Source of the DNA: Anaerolineae bacterium | GTDB lineage: Bacteria > Chloroflexota > Anaerolineae > Epilineales > JAHCIE01 | Length of the DNA: 10,938 bases | Direction: 5' to 3' | NCBI GenBank assembly: GCA_026129385.1 | Contig: JAHCIE010000082.1 | Span: forward strand, 1-10,938 | Part shown: one piece after another, positions 1-5,446 of the stretch | How positions within the stretch are numbered: position 1 is the stretch's first letter | How the letters are laid out: every line of letters begins with the position of its first letter | Notes under the pieces: generated by a model | The model's database searches: none | Told to the model about the DNA's origin: nothing | Seen by the model: only the letters and a program-made list of their open reading frames with translations | Program-made: the position numbers and the translations under genes

Positions 1-648
1 CAGAATCGTCTTGCCCCGCCGCGCGACGCCGCGCAGCGTCTCCAGGAAGCGCCGCGCTGCCAGCATGTCTAGCCCTGTCGTCGGCTCATCGAGTAGCAGC
101 GCCGCCGGGTCGGGGGCCAGGGCGCGGGCGATGAGGATGCGCCGCGCCTCCCCCGTCGACATCTCGCCCAGCGGCTTCGTTGCCAGGTGCGACGCCTCCA
201 TCAGGTCGAGGGCGGCCCGTGCCCGCTCCCACATGGCGGGCGTGATGTCCTGGTGCTGGAACAAGGCGTAGGCGGCGAAGAAGCCTGTGACAGCGACCTC
301 CAACCCCTTGAGCCGGCCATGACGAGCGTCGGTGAAGGTATCGTGCAGTTCCGGCGAGACGATACCCAGCCGCTGGCGCAGGTCGAAGACATGCCAACGG
401 CTGCGGCCAAAGACACGCACCGGCGGCGAGTCGTCGTCGTGGAGCAGGGGATAATGCAGGTAAGCGATGAGCTTGATAAGGGACGTCTTGCCCGACCCGT
501 TGGGGCCGAGGATGGCGGTGTGCTCACCCTCCTGGACCGTCAGCGAGATCGCGTCGAGGACGCGCACGCCGCGCCCCTTGATGACCGTCGCATTGTCGAT
601 GTGTAACAGGGGCGGGGAGACGTCGGGTGTGGTGTTCGATGGAGGCAT
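1..648 (-). CDS. ABC transporter ATP-binding protein, YlmA/ModF-like (3' end outside window)
   Basis: This is the ATP-hydrolysing subunit of an ABC system, expected at the cytoplasmic face of the membrane or acting as a soluble ABC ATPase. The 216 residues in the window read without a stop. Walker A is GPNGSGKT (residues 48-55), followed by a Q-loop region near 'LGIVSPELHD' (94-103). The signature is the variant MSTGEARR (163-170) rather than LSGGQ, and Walker B plus D-loop is LLLDEPTTGLD (184-194). The STGE-type signature is the kind seen in YlmA/ModF-like ATPases (molybdate or unknown substrate); that subgroup call is inference. The ATG at 646-648 is the only good start, though its ribosome site is weak (a GGAGG lies 32 bases further upstream). 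No permease or binding protein is visible; they may lie beyond base 1. The C-terminal H-loop histidine falls outside the window. Confidence 0.88.
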   Translation of the reverse strand, partial: MPPSNTTPDVSPPLLHIDNATVIKGRGVRVLDAISLTVQEGEHTAILGPNGSGKTSLIKLIAYLHYPLLHDDDSPPVRVFGRSRWHVFDLRQRLGIVSPELHDTFTDARHGRLKGLEVAVTGFFAAYALFQHQDITPAMWERARAALDLMEASHLATKPLGEMSTGEARRILIARALAPDPAALLLDEPTTGLDMLAARRFLETLRGVARRGKTIL

Positions 649-728
649 ACAGGCTCGCGTATAGGCGTCGGTGATCGGGCCTCCAATTCTACCCGACCAC
701 GGCACACGCGGCCAAACGCGGCGCGAAG

Positions 729-777
729 TTTTCATGCCTTTTTCATTACCCCCTCAGGGCATTCTATGAGTCTTTCA
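729..777 (+). repeat. TTTTCA direct repeats with 11-bp period, operator-like
   Basis: TTTTCATGCCT (729-739) is followed directly by TTTTCATTACC (740-750). A weaker third unit, CCCTCA, begins in register at 751. A further half-site, CTTTCA, is at 772-777, ending 12 bases before the -10 at 790. Tandem direct repeats with 11-bp spacing are the usual binding pattern of OmpR/PhoB-class response regulators. The same TTTTCA-N5-TTTTCA motif recurs at 3794-3815. Binding by the nearby regulator is inference. Confidence 0.5.
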
Positions 778-786
778 TGTCATCCA

Positions 787-795
787 TGTTATAGT
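787..795 (+). promoter_or_regulatory. Extended -10 promoter for the unknown/TraR unit
   Basis: TGTTATAGT fits the extended -10 form TGnTATAAT. No TTGACA-like -35 sits at 16-18 bp; instead a CTTTCA half-site ends 12 bp upstream, as expected of an activator-dependent promoter. Transcription would begin near 802, about 58 bases before the start at 860. Confidence 0.45.
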
Positions 796-859
796 ACGGT
801 CACCGACCCCGCGTCGCATGACGGGTGGCCGGTCGGTATTGGCCGAAGAAGGTGGTGCG

Positions 860-1414
860 ATGACCCTGGCTGAACCATTGTTCGCGAAACCCCTGCTCTC
901 GGCGCCGTCACCAGCCCTGGCTGACCTGCCTCGCGCAGCCGACGCGCGCCTGAGTCACGCCCTCGCCACAGGTGCGGAGGCGCTCGCGCTACCCGGTGAG
1001 GCGGCGGTGATCGAGCGCCTGGCCGGTCGCGACGAAATCGCGTGCGGCGTTTGCCAGCAGGAGTTGGCCGCCGGCGTCGCTGAATACCTCAGCGCCCTCG
1101 ACGCTGATATCACTGCGATCTACAGCTACATGTACGCCTATCACCCTGACGACAAGCCGCCGGATCGCGCGCAGGTGGCGCTGCCGCTCTACCTTGTTAT
1201 CTGCACGCGGCGGCAAACAGCGGCTCTCATTTCTCTCCTGGCAGCCCTGGATCGAGCGCTCCGCCAGAGTCTGGCCGATCGATGCCAGACGCGCCAGGTG
1301 GCCCATGTCCTCAATGTACATGTCGTGGATGAGACGGAAGTCCATAACCAGGCAGGCTATGCGACGTTGCTCCTAGCGCCTCGCCGTGAGCCTGACCGGG
1401 TCTGGAAGCGTTAA
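860..1414 (+). CDS. Protein of unknown function, 184 aa
   Basis: I do not recognise this family. The protein is soluble-looking, with no signal peptide or membrane segment. The first 60 residues are rich in Ala and Leu. A compact second half contains a hydrophobic stretch reading ALPLYLVICTRR, a helix rich in Leu and Ala, and the segment VLNVHVVDETEVHNQAGYA close to the end. The ATG at 860 is chosen because AAGAAGGTGG lies just upstream; an in-frame ATG at 818 lacks any ribosome site. The gene is the first of a probable two-gene transcript: its stop lies 16 bases before the start of the TraR/DksA-type gene. Its promoter carries the TTTTCA repeats, so it may be controlled together with the CBS gene downstream. 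Base composition and codon use match the neighbours. Being a real gene is likely; function is open. Confidence 0.75.
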   Translation: MTLAEPLFAKPLLSAPSPALADLPRAADARLSHALATGAEALALPGEAAVIERLAGRDEIACGVCQQELAAGVAEYLSALDADITAIYSYMYAYHPDDKPPDRAQVALPLYLVICTRRQTAALISLLAALDRALRQSLADRCQTRQVAHVLNVHVVDETEVHNQAGYATLLLAPRREPDRVWKR

Positions 1415-1417
1415 AGT

Positions 1418-1424
1418 AAGGAGG
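1418..1424 (+). promoter_or_regulatory. Ribosome binding site that decides the start of the TraR/DksA gene
   Basis: AAGGAGG is a near-perfect Shine-Dalgarno sequence. It abuts the ATG at 1425 (zero spacing), which makes that codon a poor start, but lies six bases before the in-frame GTG at 1431. The GTG is therefore preferred. Confidence 0.65.
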
Positions 1425-1430
1425 ATGGAC

Positions 1431-1790
1431 GTGATCGATACCAGCCCCGCGACTACTAAGCAGTATCTGTTGGACGAGATCGCGCGCCTGACGGAGGAGC
1501 TTAAGCCGCGCGCGGCGCTACGCCTCCCGGTCGACGAGCCGATGGACGAGCACGATATGTCGGTGCGGATTCTGGAGCAGAGTCGGCTAGAGGCGGTCGT
1601 CGAGCAGCGTCAGAAACTCCTCCAGCAGATGCATGTCGCCTACGGCCGACTGGCGGCCGGGTCCTACGGCATCTGTGAGGATTGCGAGCAGCCCATCCTG
1701 GCCGAGCGGCTGGAGGCCCTACCCTGGGCTACGCTGTGTGTGACCTGCCAGAGTCGACGCGAGCAAGGGAACGGGCGACGCTGGCGATAG
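1431..1790 (+). CDS. TraR/DksA family C4 zinc-finger protein, 119 aa
   Basis: This is a small member of the DksA/TraR family. Known members bind in the secondary channel of RNA polymerase and modulate promoter choice, often with ppGpp. A long helical N-terminal part (about residues 10-75, with the charged stretch SRLEAVVEQRQKLLQQ) should form the coiled coil. It is followed by a four-cysteine zinc finger, Cys82-x2-Cys85-x17-Cys103-x2-Cys106, in the typical context YGICEDCEQPI ... LPWATLCVTCQ. At 119 residues it is shorter than DksA (about 150) and longer than TraR (about 73), like many 'DksA-like' proteins of unproven function. No Asp pair resembling the DksA coiled-coil tip (DxxDxA) is obvious, so a true DksA role is uncertain. 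It follows the unknown gene by 16 bases and is probably co-transcribed with it. Confidence 0.87.
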   Translation: MIDTSPATTKQYLLDEIARLTEELKPRAALRLPVDEPMDEHDMSVRILEQSRLEAVVEQRQKLLQQMHVAYGRLAAGSYGICEDCEQPILAERLEALPWATLCVTCQSRREQGNGRRWR

Positions 1791-1821
1791 GTTAGGGTGA
1801 GTTTGCCACCCCCTGCCCGCA

Positions 1822-1850
1822 TTGCCTTTGCCGCCCATCCCGACTAGAAT
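1822..1850 (+). promoter_or_regulatory. Sigma70-like promoter for the kinase/regulator operon
   Basis: TTGCCT (1822-1827), a 17-base spacer and TAGAAT (1845-1850) form a good -35/-10 pair. Predicted transcription begins near 1857. That excludes the TTG at 1853 as translation start and fits the ATG codons at 1886 or 1898. Confidence 0.6.
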
Positions 1851-1897
1851 CATTGCGTTGGCTGCAACAGTGCGGACACTCAGGAATGCCAGGCCCC

Positions 1898-3055
1898 ATG
1901 GATCCCGACTCAAGATGGCAGATCACCCTCGCCATCGCCAGGCTGGCCCTGGCCGAGGGTGATCTGGCGACTCTGCTGCCCGCCGCCCTGGCGCAGCTCG
2001 TCGATGGCGCCCCCTTTGTCGCTGGGGGCGCGCTGCTTCTCTATGAGCCTGAGACGGGGGATCTGGAGCTGAAAGCAGCGCGCGGCTACGGGGAGGTTGC
2101 CTTGCGGACGTGGCAGGCGCGCCTCGACGCGCAAGGTCTGCCACCGCATGATCTTGCTCTCCCCTTGTTGGTGAACGAGACTCCCGTCGGGATACTCACG
2201 TTGGAGTTGCGCTCGTCGGCGGACGCAGCGTCCACGGACGACCTGGTCTGGCTGCGCGAGGTAGCAGTACCTGCTGGCTCTGGCCGTTCAGGAGGTCTCC
2301 CACGAACCACTCGCGAGGCGGCCCGCGCCCTGGACGAAGCCAATCATCTCAAGGCGGAGATGGTCTCGGTGCTGGCCCACGAGATGCGCACTCCCCTGAC
2401 CTCCATCAAAGGCTACGCGACAGCCTTGCGCATGGAGGAGGCGGCCTTCAGCCCGGCCACACAGCGCGAGTTTCTACAGATCATCGACGAAGAGTGCGAT
2501 GTTCTGCAAGGGCTGATCCGCGATCTACTCGAGGCGGCGGTGATCGATGCGGGTCTCCTTGCCCTGGAGCCGCAGCCGACGCGGTTGGACCGGCTGGCGG
2601 CCGGGGTAGTGGATGATATGTTGCATCCCACCCCTACCCATCGTTTCATGGTTGATTTCCCCCGCGATCTACCTATTGTCGACGCCGATCCCGATCGCAT
2701 CACCCAGGTTCTGCGGAATCTGTTGGATAATGCCGTCAAGTACTCGCCGCAGGGCGGCCTGATTGTGGTGCGCGGGGAAACGCGGGACGGTGAGGCGGTG
2801 ATCAGCGTCGCCGACCAGGGGATTGGTATCGCGCCTGAGCACCTGAATCGCCTGTTTGAGAAGTATTTCCGCATCAAGGCCGGGGCGAGTCGCGGCGTCG
2901 CCGGGTCGGGGCTGGGACTGCCCATCGCCCGCGCCATTGTCGAGGCCCACGGGGGCCGCATCTGGGCGGAGAGCCGCCTGGGCCAGGGCAGCACCTTCTA
3001 CTTCACTCTGCCGACCGCGGGGACACGCGCCACCGAGGATGCCGACCATGTCTGA
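1898..3055 (+). CDS. Sensor histidine kinase with N-terminal GAF-like domain, 385 aa (internal compensated frameshift suspected)
   Basis: This autophosphorylates on a conserved histidine and passes the phosphate to its partner regulator. No membrane segment is seen, so it is probably cytoplasmic. Residues 10-118 look like a GAF domain (GALLLYEPETGDLELKAARG ... LPLLVNETPVGILTLEL). The dimerisation H-box is VLAHEMRTPLTSIKGY with His161. The catalytic domain has the N-box RNLLDNAVKYS (273-283), the G1 box DQGIGIAPEH (306-315), the F-box FEKYFR (320-325) and the G2 box GSGLGLPIA (336-344), then LGQGSTFYFTLP. Residues 122-140 read as low-quality sequence; the next frame over 2265-2322 gives the more natural QYLLALAVQEV, pointing to a compensated pair of indels. 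The start could also be ATG 1886. The 3' end overlaps the regulator start by eight bases, which suggests translational coupling. The signal sensed cannot be read from the sequence. Confidence 0.9.
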   Translation: MDPDSRWQITLAIARLALAEGDLATLLPAALAQLVDGAPFVAGGALLLYEPETGDLELKAARGYGEVALRTWQARLDAQGLPPHDLALPLLVNETPVGILTLELRSSADAASTDDLVWLREVAVPAGSGRSGGLPRTTREAARALDEANHLKAEMVSVLAHEMRTPLTSIKGYATALRMEEAAFSPATQREFLQIIDEECDVLQGLIRDLLEAAVIDAGLLALEPQPTRLDRLAAGVVDDMLHPTPTHRFMVDFPRDLPIVDADPDRITQVLRNLLDNAVKYSPQGGLIVVRGETRDGEAVISVADQGIGIAPEHLNRLFEKYFRIKAGASRGVAGSGLGLPIARAIVEAHGGRIWAESRLGQGSTFYFTLPTAGTRATEDADHV

Positions 3056-3476
3056 ACGCATCCTGGTCGTCGAGGATGAAGCGCGGGTCGCGCGCCTAGT
3101 CGGTGAGATTCTCCGCGCGGTGGGCTACGAGGTCATGACGGTCGCCAATGGCAAGGCCGCCCTCGACCGGTTGGCTATCGAACGGCCTGACCTGATTCTA
3201 CTGGACCTGATGCTGCCCGGCGACCTGGATGGCTACGAAGTCTGCCGCCGTATTCGCGAGTTTTCCGAGACGCCGATCATCATGCTGACGGCCAGGGCGC
3301 AGGAGAATGACCTATTGCGGGGTTTCGAGGCCGGCGCTGACGACTACCTGACCAAGCCCTTCAGCGCCAAAGAACTGGTGGCGCGGGTCAAGGCTGTCCT
3401 GCGTCGCAGCCAGCGGCCCGAGGAGACCAGCACCGCCACTGTGCGGCGACCTGTTCCACTGACTCGCCCAGCATAG
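3048..3476 (+). CDS. Response regulator receiver domain, OmpR/PhoB class (C-terminal domain out of frame)
   Basis: This is the partner of the upstream kinase. As it reads here it is a 142-residue receiver-only protein. Residues 1-120 form a complete receiver: acidic pair Glu9-Asp10 in LVVEDEARV, phospho-acceptor Asp53 in LILLDLMLPG, Thr81 in IIMLTAR, Tyr100 and Lys103 in DDYLTKPFSAKEL. From about residue 130 the reading becomes RRPVPLTRPA and stops. The expected winged-helix domain is recognisable downstream in other frames (3442-3748). Together the two parts give about 233 residues, the usual size of an OmpR/PhoB regulator, so the short ORF is a frameshift product rather than a natural CheY-like protein. 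The start ATG 3048 has GAGGA eight bases upstream and overlaps the kinase stop. Confidence 0.88.
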   Translation: MSERILVVEDEARVARLVGEILRAVGYEVMTVANGKAALDRLAIERPDLILLDLMLPGDLDGYEVCRRIREFSETPIIMLTARAQENDLLRGFEAGADDYLTKPFSAKELVARVKAVLRRSQRPEETSTATVRRPVPLTRPA

Positions 3477-3748
3477 TGTCCAGGTGGTGGTCATCCTGTC
3501 GCCCTCACCCGCACCGAGTATGCCCTGCTGCGGAGTTGGCCCTCCACGCCAACCGGGTCATGACCCATCAGGACCTGCTGGCACGGGTATGGGCTGGCGG
3601 TCGGCGACGATGTGGACTACCTGCGGGCGTATAACCGCTACCTGCGCCGTAAGCTCGAGTACATCCGTCCCATCCGCGTATCATCGCGTCACTCCTGGCG
3701 GGCACAGGCTACATGCTCGTCTGCCCAGACGAGGGCGCATCGGCATGA
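3442..3748 (+). pseudogene. Frame-scattered winged-helix DNA-binding domain of the response regulator
   Basis: This is the missing output domain of the regulator that starts at 3048. Fragments typical of the OmpR/PhoB trans_reg_C domain appear in successive frames: CGDLF (3442-3456), LAQHSVQV (from 3463), GHPVALTRTEYALL (from 3489), ELALHANRVMTHQDLLARVW (3533-3592), VGDDVDYLRAYNRYLRRKLE (3600-3659), and PSHPRIIASLLAGTGYMLVC (from 3665), ending at TGA 3746-3748. Some shifts fit the loss of one base from a G or C run: CGGGAG became CGGAG near 3533, and ATCCCG became ATCCG near 3665. The residue order is intact and codon use is normal, so decay, if real, is very recent; sequencing error is the simpler reading. 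Confidence 0.8.
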
Positions 3749-3765
3749 TCCCTAGCGGTGTCTCT

Positions 3766-3815
3766 TTCATGGGCTTCATGGCGGTGAGCCGCCTTTTCAC
3801 GCCGTTTTCAGGCCG
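3766..3815 (+). repeat. TTCA repeat cluster including TTTTCA-N5-TTTTCA, operator-like
   Basis: TTTTCACGCCG (3794-3804) and TTTTCAGGCCG (3805-3815) are adjacent 11-base direct repeats matching at 10 of 11 positions. Upstream lie two copies of TTCATGG (3766-3772 and 3775-3781). The second TTTTCA ends 12 bp before a -10 hexamer. Repeats of this form resemble PHO boxes: the actinobacterial consensus has 11-bp units beginning GTTCACC. They would suit the OmpR/PhoB-class regulator encoded just upstream. Recognition by that protein is inference. Confidence 0.5.
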
Positions 3816-3819
3816 CTTG

Positions 3820-3828
3820 TGCTACACT
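3820..3828 (+). promoter_or_regulatory. Extended -10 promoter for the CBS gene
   Basis: TGCTACACT matches the extended -10 pattern TGnTAnnnT. The direct repeats occupy the place of the -35, as at activator-dependent promoters of the PhoB type. Predicted transcription begins near 3835, about 69 bases before the CBS gene start. Confidence 0.4.
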
Positions 3829-3903
3829 GGAGAATGAAATAGGCTTTTGCCCCTCACCATTGATATTTTCGCTATTCCCAGCTTATCTGGGAGGAGTGCA
3901 GCC

Positions 3904-4340
3904 ATGCTTGATTCGCGGTCCGCGAGGTCACGTCAGCCCAGCGGTGTGCATCGACAGTCGAGCGATATCCCGTCCGCCCATCTTCTGATGCTTGAGACGG
4001 GCGGGTGCCGCCGGTGGACGACGGCGAACTGGTCGGCATCATCACCCTGGGCGACGTGCGCGGAGCGTCGCCGTCGGAGGTCAGTTCCCTAAATCGCTCC
4101 GAGCTTGACTACCTGACGCATCAGATCAAGGTTCAGCGTATCATGTCTCGCCATGTCGTGACGGTAACGCCCGATACACCCCTGGCGGACGCGGCGCAGC
4201 TGATGATCGAGCGCAAGATCAGCGGCTTGCCGGTCATGTCGGACGATGGGCGCATCATCGGCATGATTACCGAGTCTGACATCTTCCGCACCGTGATCGA
4301 GGTGCTGCAAACCGCCAACGCCCCTACGCCGGCGCTGTAA
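3904..4340 (+). pseudogene. CBS-domain pair protein, N-terminal half disrupted by indels
   Basis: This would encode a small protein of about 145 residues made of two CBS domains; such pairs sense adenosyl nucleotides. The start ATG 3904 is firm: GGGAGGAG lies seven bases upstream. The first CBS domain is spread over three frames: VREVTS near 3919, SPAVCIDSR (3935-3961), SAHLLMLETG (3973-4002), then from GTG 4005 PPVDDGELVGIITLGDVRGA. From 4005 to the stop the frame is open (111 residues) and includes a linker and the complete second CBS domain (IMSRHVVTVTPDTPLADAAQ ... ISGLPVMSDDGRIIGMITESDIF). Products starting at 3904 would run out of frame to 4092. No effector domain is attached. It sits between the two-component pair and the P5C dehydrogenase; its promoter region carries the repeat motif shared with the gene at 860. 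Confidence 0.82.
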
Positions 4341-4395
4341 CGGGTCAGGCCGCGCCTCGTTTCTCACAACTCTGACGGTCCCCGTCCCCCCAGTC

Positions 4396-4431
4396 GCGAG
4401 CGCTGAGGCTTTGCCCCCCCTCAGCGCTCGC
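4396..4431 (+). terminator. GC-rich 13-bp hairpin after the CBS gene, possible terminator
   Basis: A perfect stem GCGAGCGCTGAGG / CCTCAGCGCTCGC closes a 10-base loop, 55 bases after the CBS stop codon. It lacks a T-run on either strand (CCCTTTGCC follows), so it is not a classic intrinsic terminator. It could stop transcription less efficiently or protect the 3' end of the mRNA. Confidence 0.5.
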
Positions 4432-4541
4432 CCTTTGCCCGCGCCTCGCTCGCCCTGGCAGTCGCATGTCTTCTGATGCTGCTCGCCGTGCTTTCGCTGT
4501 CCCTGCGCGCTGCGTCGCGTTCACTTCGTCCATCAGTCTCG

Positions 4542-4570
4542 TTGACGTGACATGGCAAACGGGCTATGAT
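4542..4570 (+). promoter_or_regulatory. Strong sigma70-like promoter for P5C dehydrogenase
   Basis: TTGACG (4542-4547), exactly 17 bases, then TATGAT (4565-4570): each hexamer differs from consensus at one position. It is the best promoter in the window. Predicted transcription begins near 4577, giving an 86-base leader. Confidence 0.72.
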
Positions 4571-4583
4571 TGCCGCGCGCCGT

Positions 4584-4597
4584 ATCAGGTTCCTGAT
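4584..4597. promoter_or_regulatory. Operator-like inverted repeat in the P5C dehydrogenase leader
   Basis: ATCAGG-TT-CCTGAT is a perfect 6+2+6 dyad starting 13 bases after the -10, so it covers about +8 to +21. A repressor bound here would block early transcription. No cognate regulator is identifiable in the window. Confidence 0.35.
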
Positions 4598-4662
4598 CGG
4601 CCTGCGCCACCCAATCTTGCCGCGTGTGCCATCTCTATGCCCATGGACGAGGAGGTCTAGGC

Positions 4663-5391
4663 ATGACGAAACTGAATGTTCCACCCTTCTGCAACGAACC
4701 GCTAACCGACTATAACGATCCGGTCAATCGCCAGCTCATGGAAGCTGCGCTCGCCACGGTCAAGTCGCAGCTCGGTCAGACATACCCGCTCGTCATCGGC
4801 GGCGAGGAAATCTACCTGGAAGACACGCTGGTGTCCGTGAACCCGGCCAACCCCGACGAGGTGGTCGGTCGCTTCCCTAAGGCCACTGTCGAGCTGGGGA
4901 ATCGGGCCATCGAGGCCGCCGCGAAAGCCTTCGAGACCTGGCAGTACACACCCTATACCGAGCGCGTGCGCCTGGTGCTGGCGGGCGCGGAGTTGCTGCG
5001 ACAGCGCAAGCACGAATTCTCGGCCTGGATGGTCTACGAGGTCGGCAAGAGCTGGCCGGAGGCCGACGCCGACACCGCCGAGACCATCGACTTCCTGGAA
5101 TACTACGCGCGGCAGATGCTGCGGCTGGGCGCACCCCAGGACCTGGTGCGCATCGACGGCGAGCAGAACGACCTGGAATACGTGCCATTGGGTGTTGGCG
5201 TGGTCATCCCGCCCTGGAACTTCCCCGGCGCCATCATGGCCGGTATGTCCTCGGCGGCCATCGTATCGGGCAATACCATCGTTCTCAAGCCCGCCAGTAC
5301 CTCGCCGGTCATCGCCGCTCAGTTCCATCGCATCATGACCGAGGTCGGTCTGCCCCCCGTGTTCAACCTCTCTGGTCAGCCCCGGCGGTGA
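4663..5391 (+). CDS. Delta-1-pyrroline-5-carboxylate dehydrogenase, N-terminal half (frameshifted)
   Basis: This is the first half of a P5C dehydrogenase (aldehyde dehydrogenase superfamily), which oxidises glutamate semialdehyde/P5C to glutamate with NAD in proline and arginine breakdown. The 242 residues include the family's N-terminal segment (LVIGGEEIYLEDTLVSVNPA), the oxyanion-hole Asn186 in VIPPWNFPGA and the NAD-binding Lys209 in NTIVLKPAS. After GLPPVFNL (to about 5368) the frame is lost and stops at 5391. Fragments in other frames bridge to the second half: VSPGG in one frame (5375-5389), IGDAL in another (5391-5405), then VDHPKTRF (5405-5428). That needs at least three single-base changes within about 50 bases. 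The start ATG 4663 has GAGGAGG seven bases upstream. The whole gene, 4663-6214, would give about 517 residues, normal for the RocA/PruA type. No proline dehydrogenase lies beside it. Confidence 0.88.
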   Translation: MTKLNVPPFCNEPLTDYNDPVNRQLMEAALATVKSQLGQTYPLVIGGEEIYLEDTLVSVNPANPDEVVGRFPKATVELGNRAIEAAAKAFETWQYTPYTERVRLVLAGAELLRQRKHEFSAWMVYEVGKSWPEADADTAETIDFLEYYARQMLRLGAPQDLVRIDGEQNDLEYVPLGVGVVIPPWNFPGAIMAGMSSAAIVSGNTIVLKPASTSPVIAAQFHRIMTEVGLPPVFNLSGQPRR

Positions 5392-5446
5392 TCGGCGATG
5401 CCCTGTCGATCACCCCAAGACGCGCTTCGTCGCCTTCACCGGCAGC

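Larger units (their letters stand above)
649..859. promoter_or_regulatory. Divergent intergenic region
   Basis: This gap lies between two divergently transcribed genes. It holds the direct repeats and extended -10 described separately. On the minus strand a TAGAAT hexamer (766-761) could be a -10 for the ABC gene, but no acceptable -35 precedes it, so that promoter is not called. Bases 649-728 show nothing else recognisable. Confidence 0.5.
4341..4662. other. 322-base stretch without a gene
   Basis: No credible coding sequence is seen on either strand; the short open frames here have no homology-like character or ribosome site. The stretch contains the hairpin after the CBS gene (4396-4431), a strong promoter (4542-4570), an operator-like dyad (4584-4597) and the ribosome site of the next gene (GAGGAGG, 4649-4655). 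Bases 4432-4541 hold nothing I can identify. Confidence 0.6.

Noticed and set aside
1853..1897. Longer N-terminus of the histidine kinase from TTG 1853
   Set aside because: The predicted transcription start is near 1857, so the codon would be outside the mRNA; no ribosome site precedes it.
3749..3903. Small coding gene between the regulator and the CBS gene
   Set aside because: An open frame from 3484 to 3837 crosses this region but is only a by-product of the regulator frameshifts; no ribosome site or protein-like sequence.
5355..5410. Programmed ribosomal frameshift joining the two P5C dehydrogenase halves
   Set aside because: At least three frame changes in both directions are needed within about 50 bases, with no slippery heptamer and structure; programmed shifting involves a single defined site.
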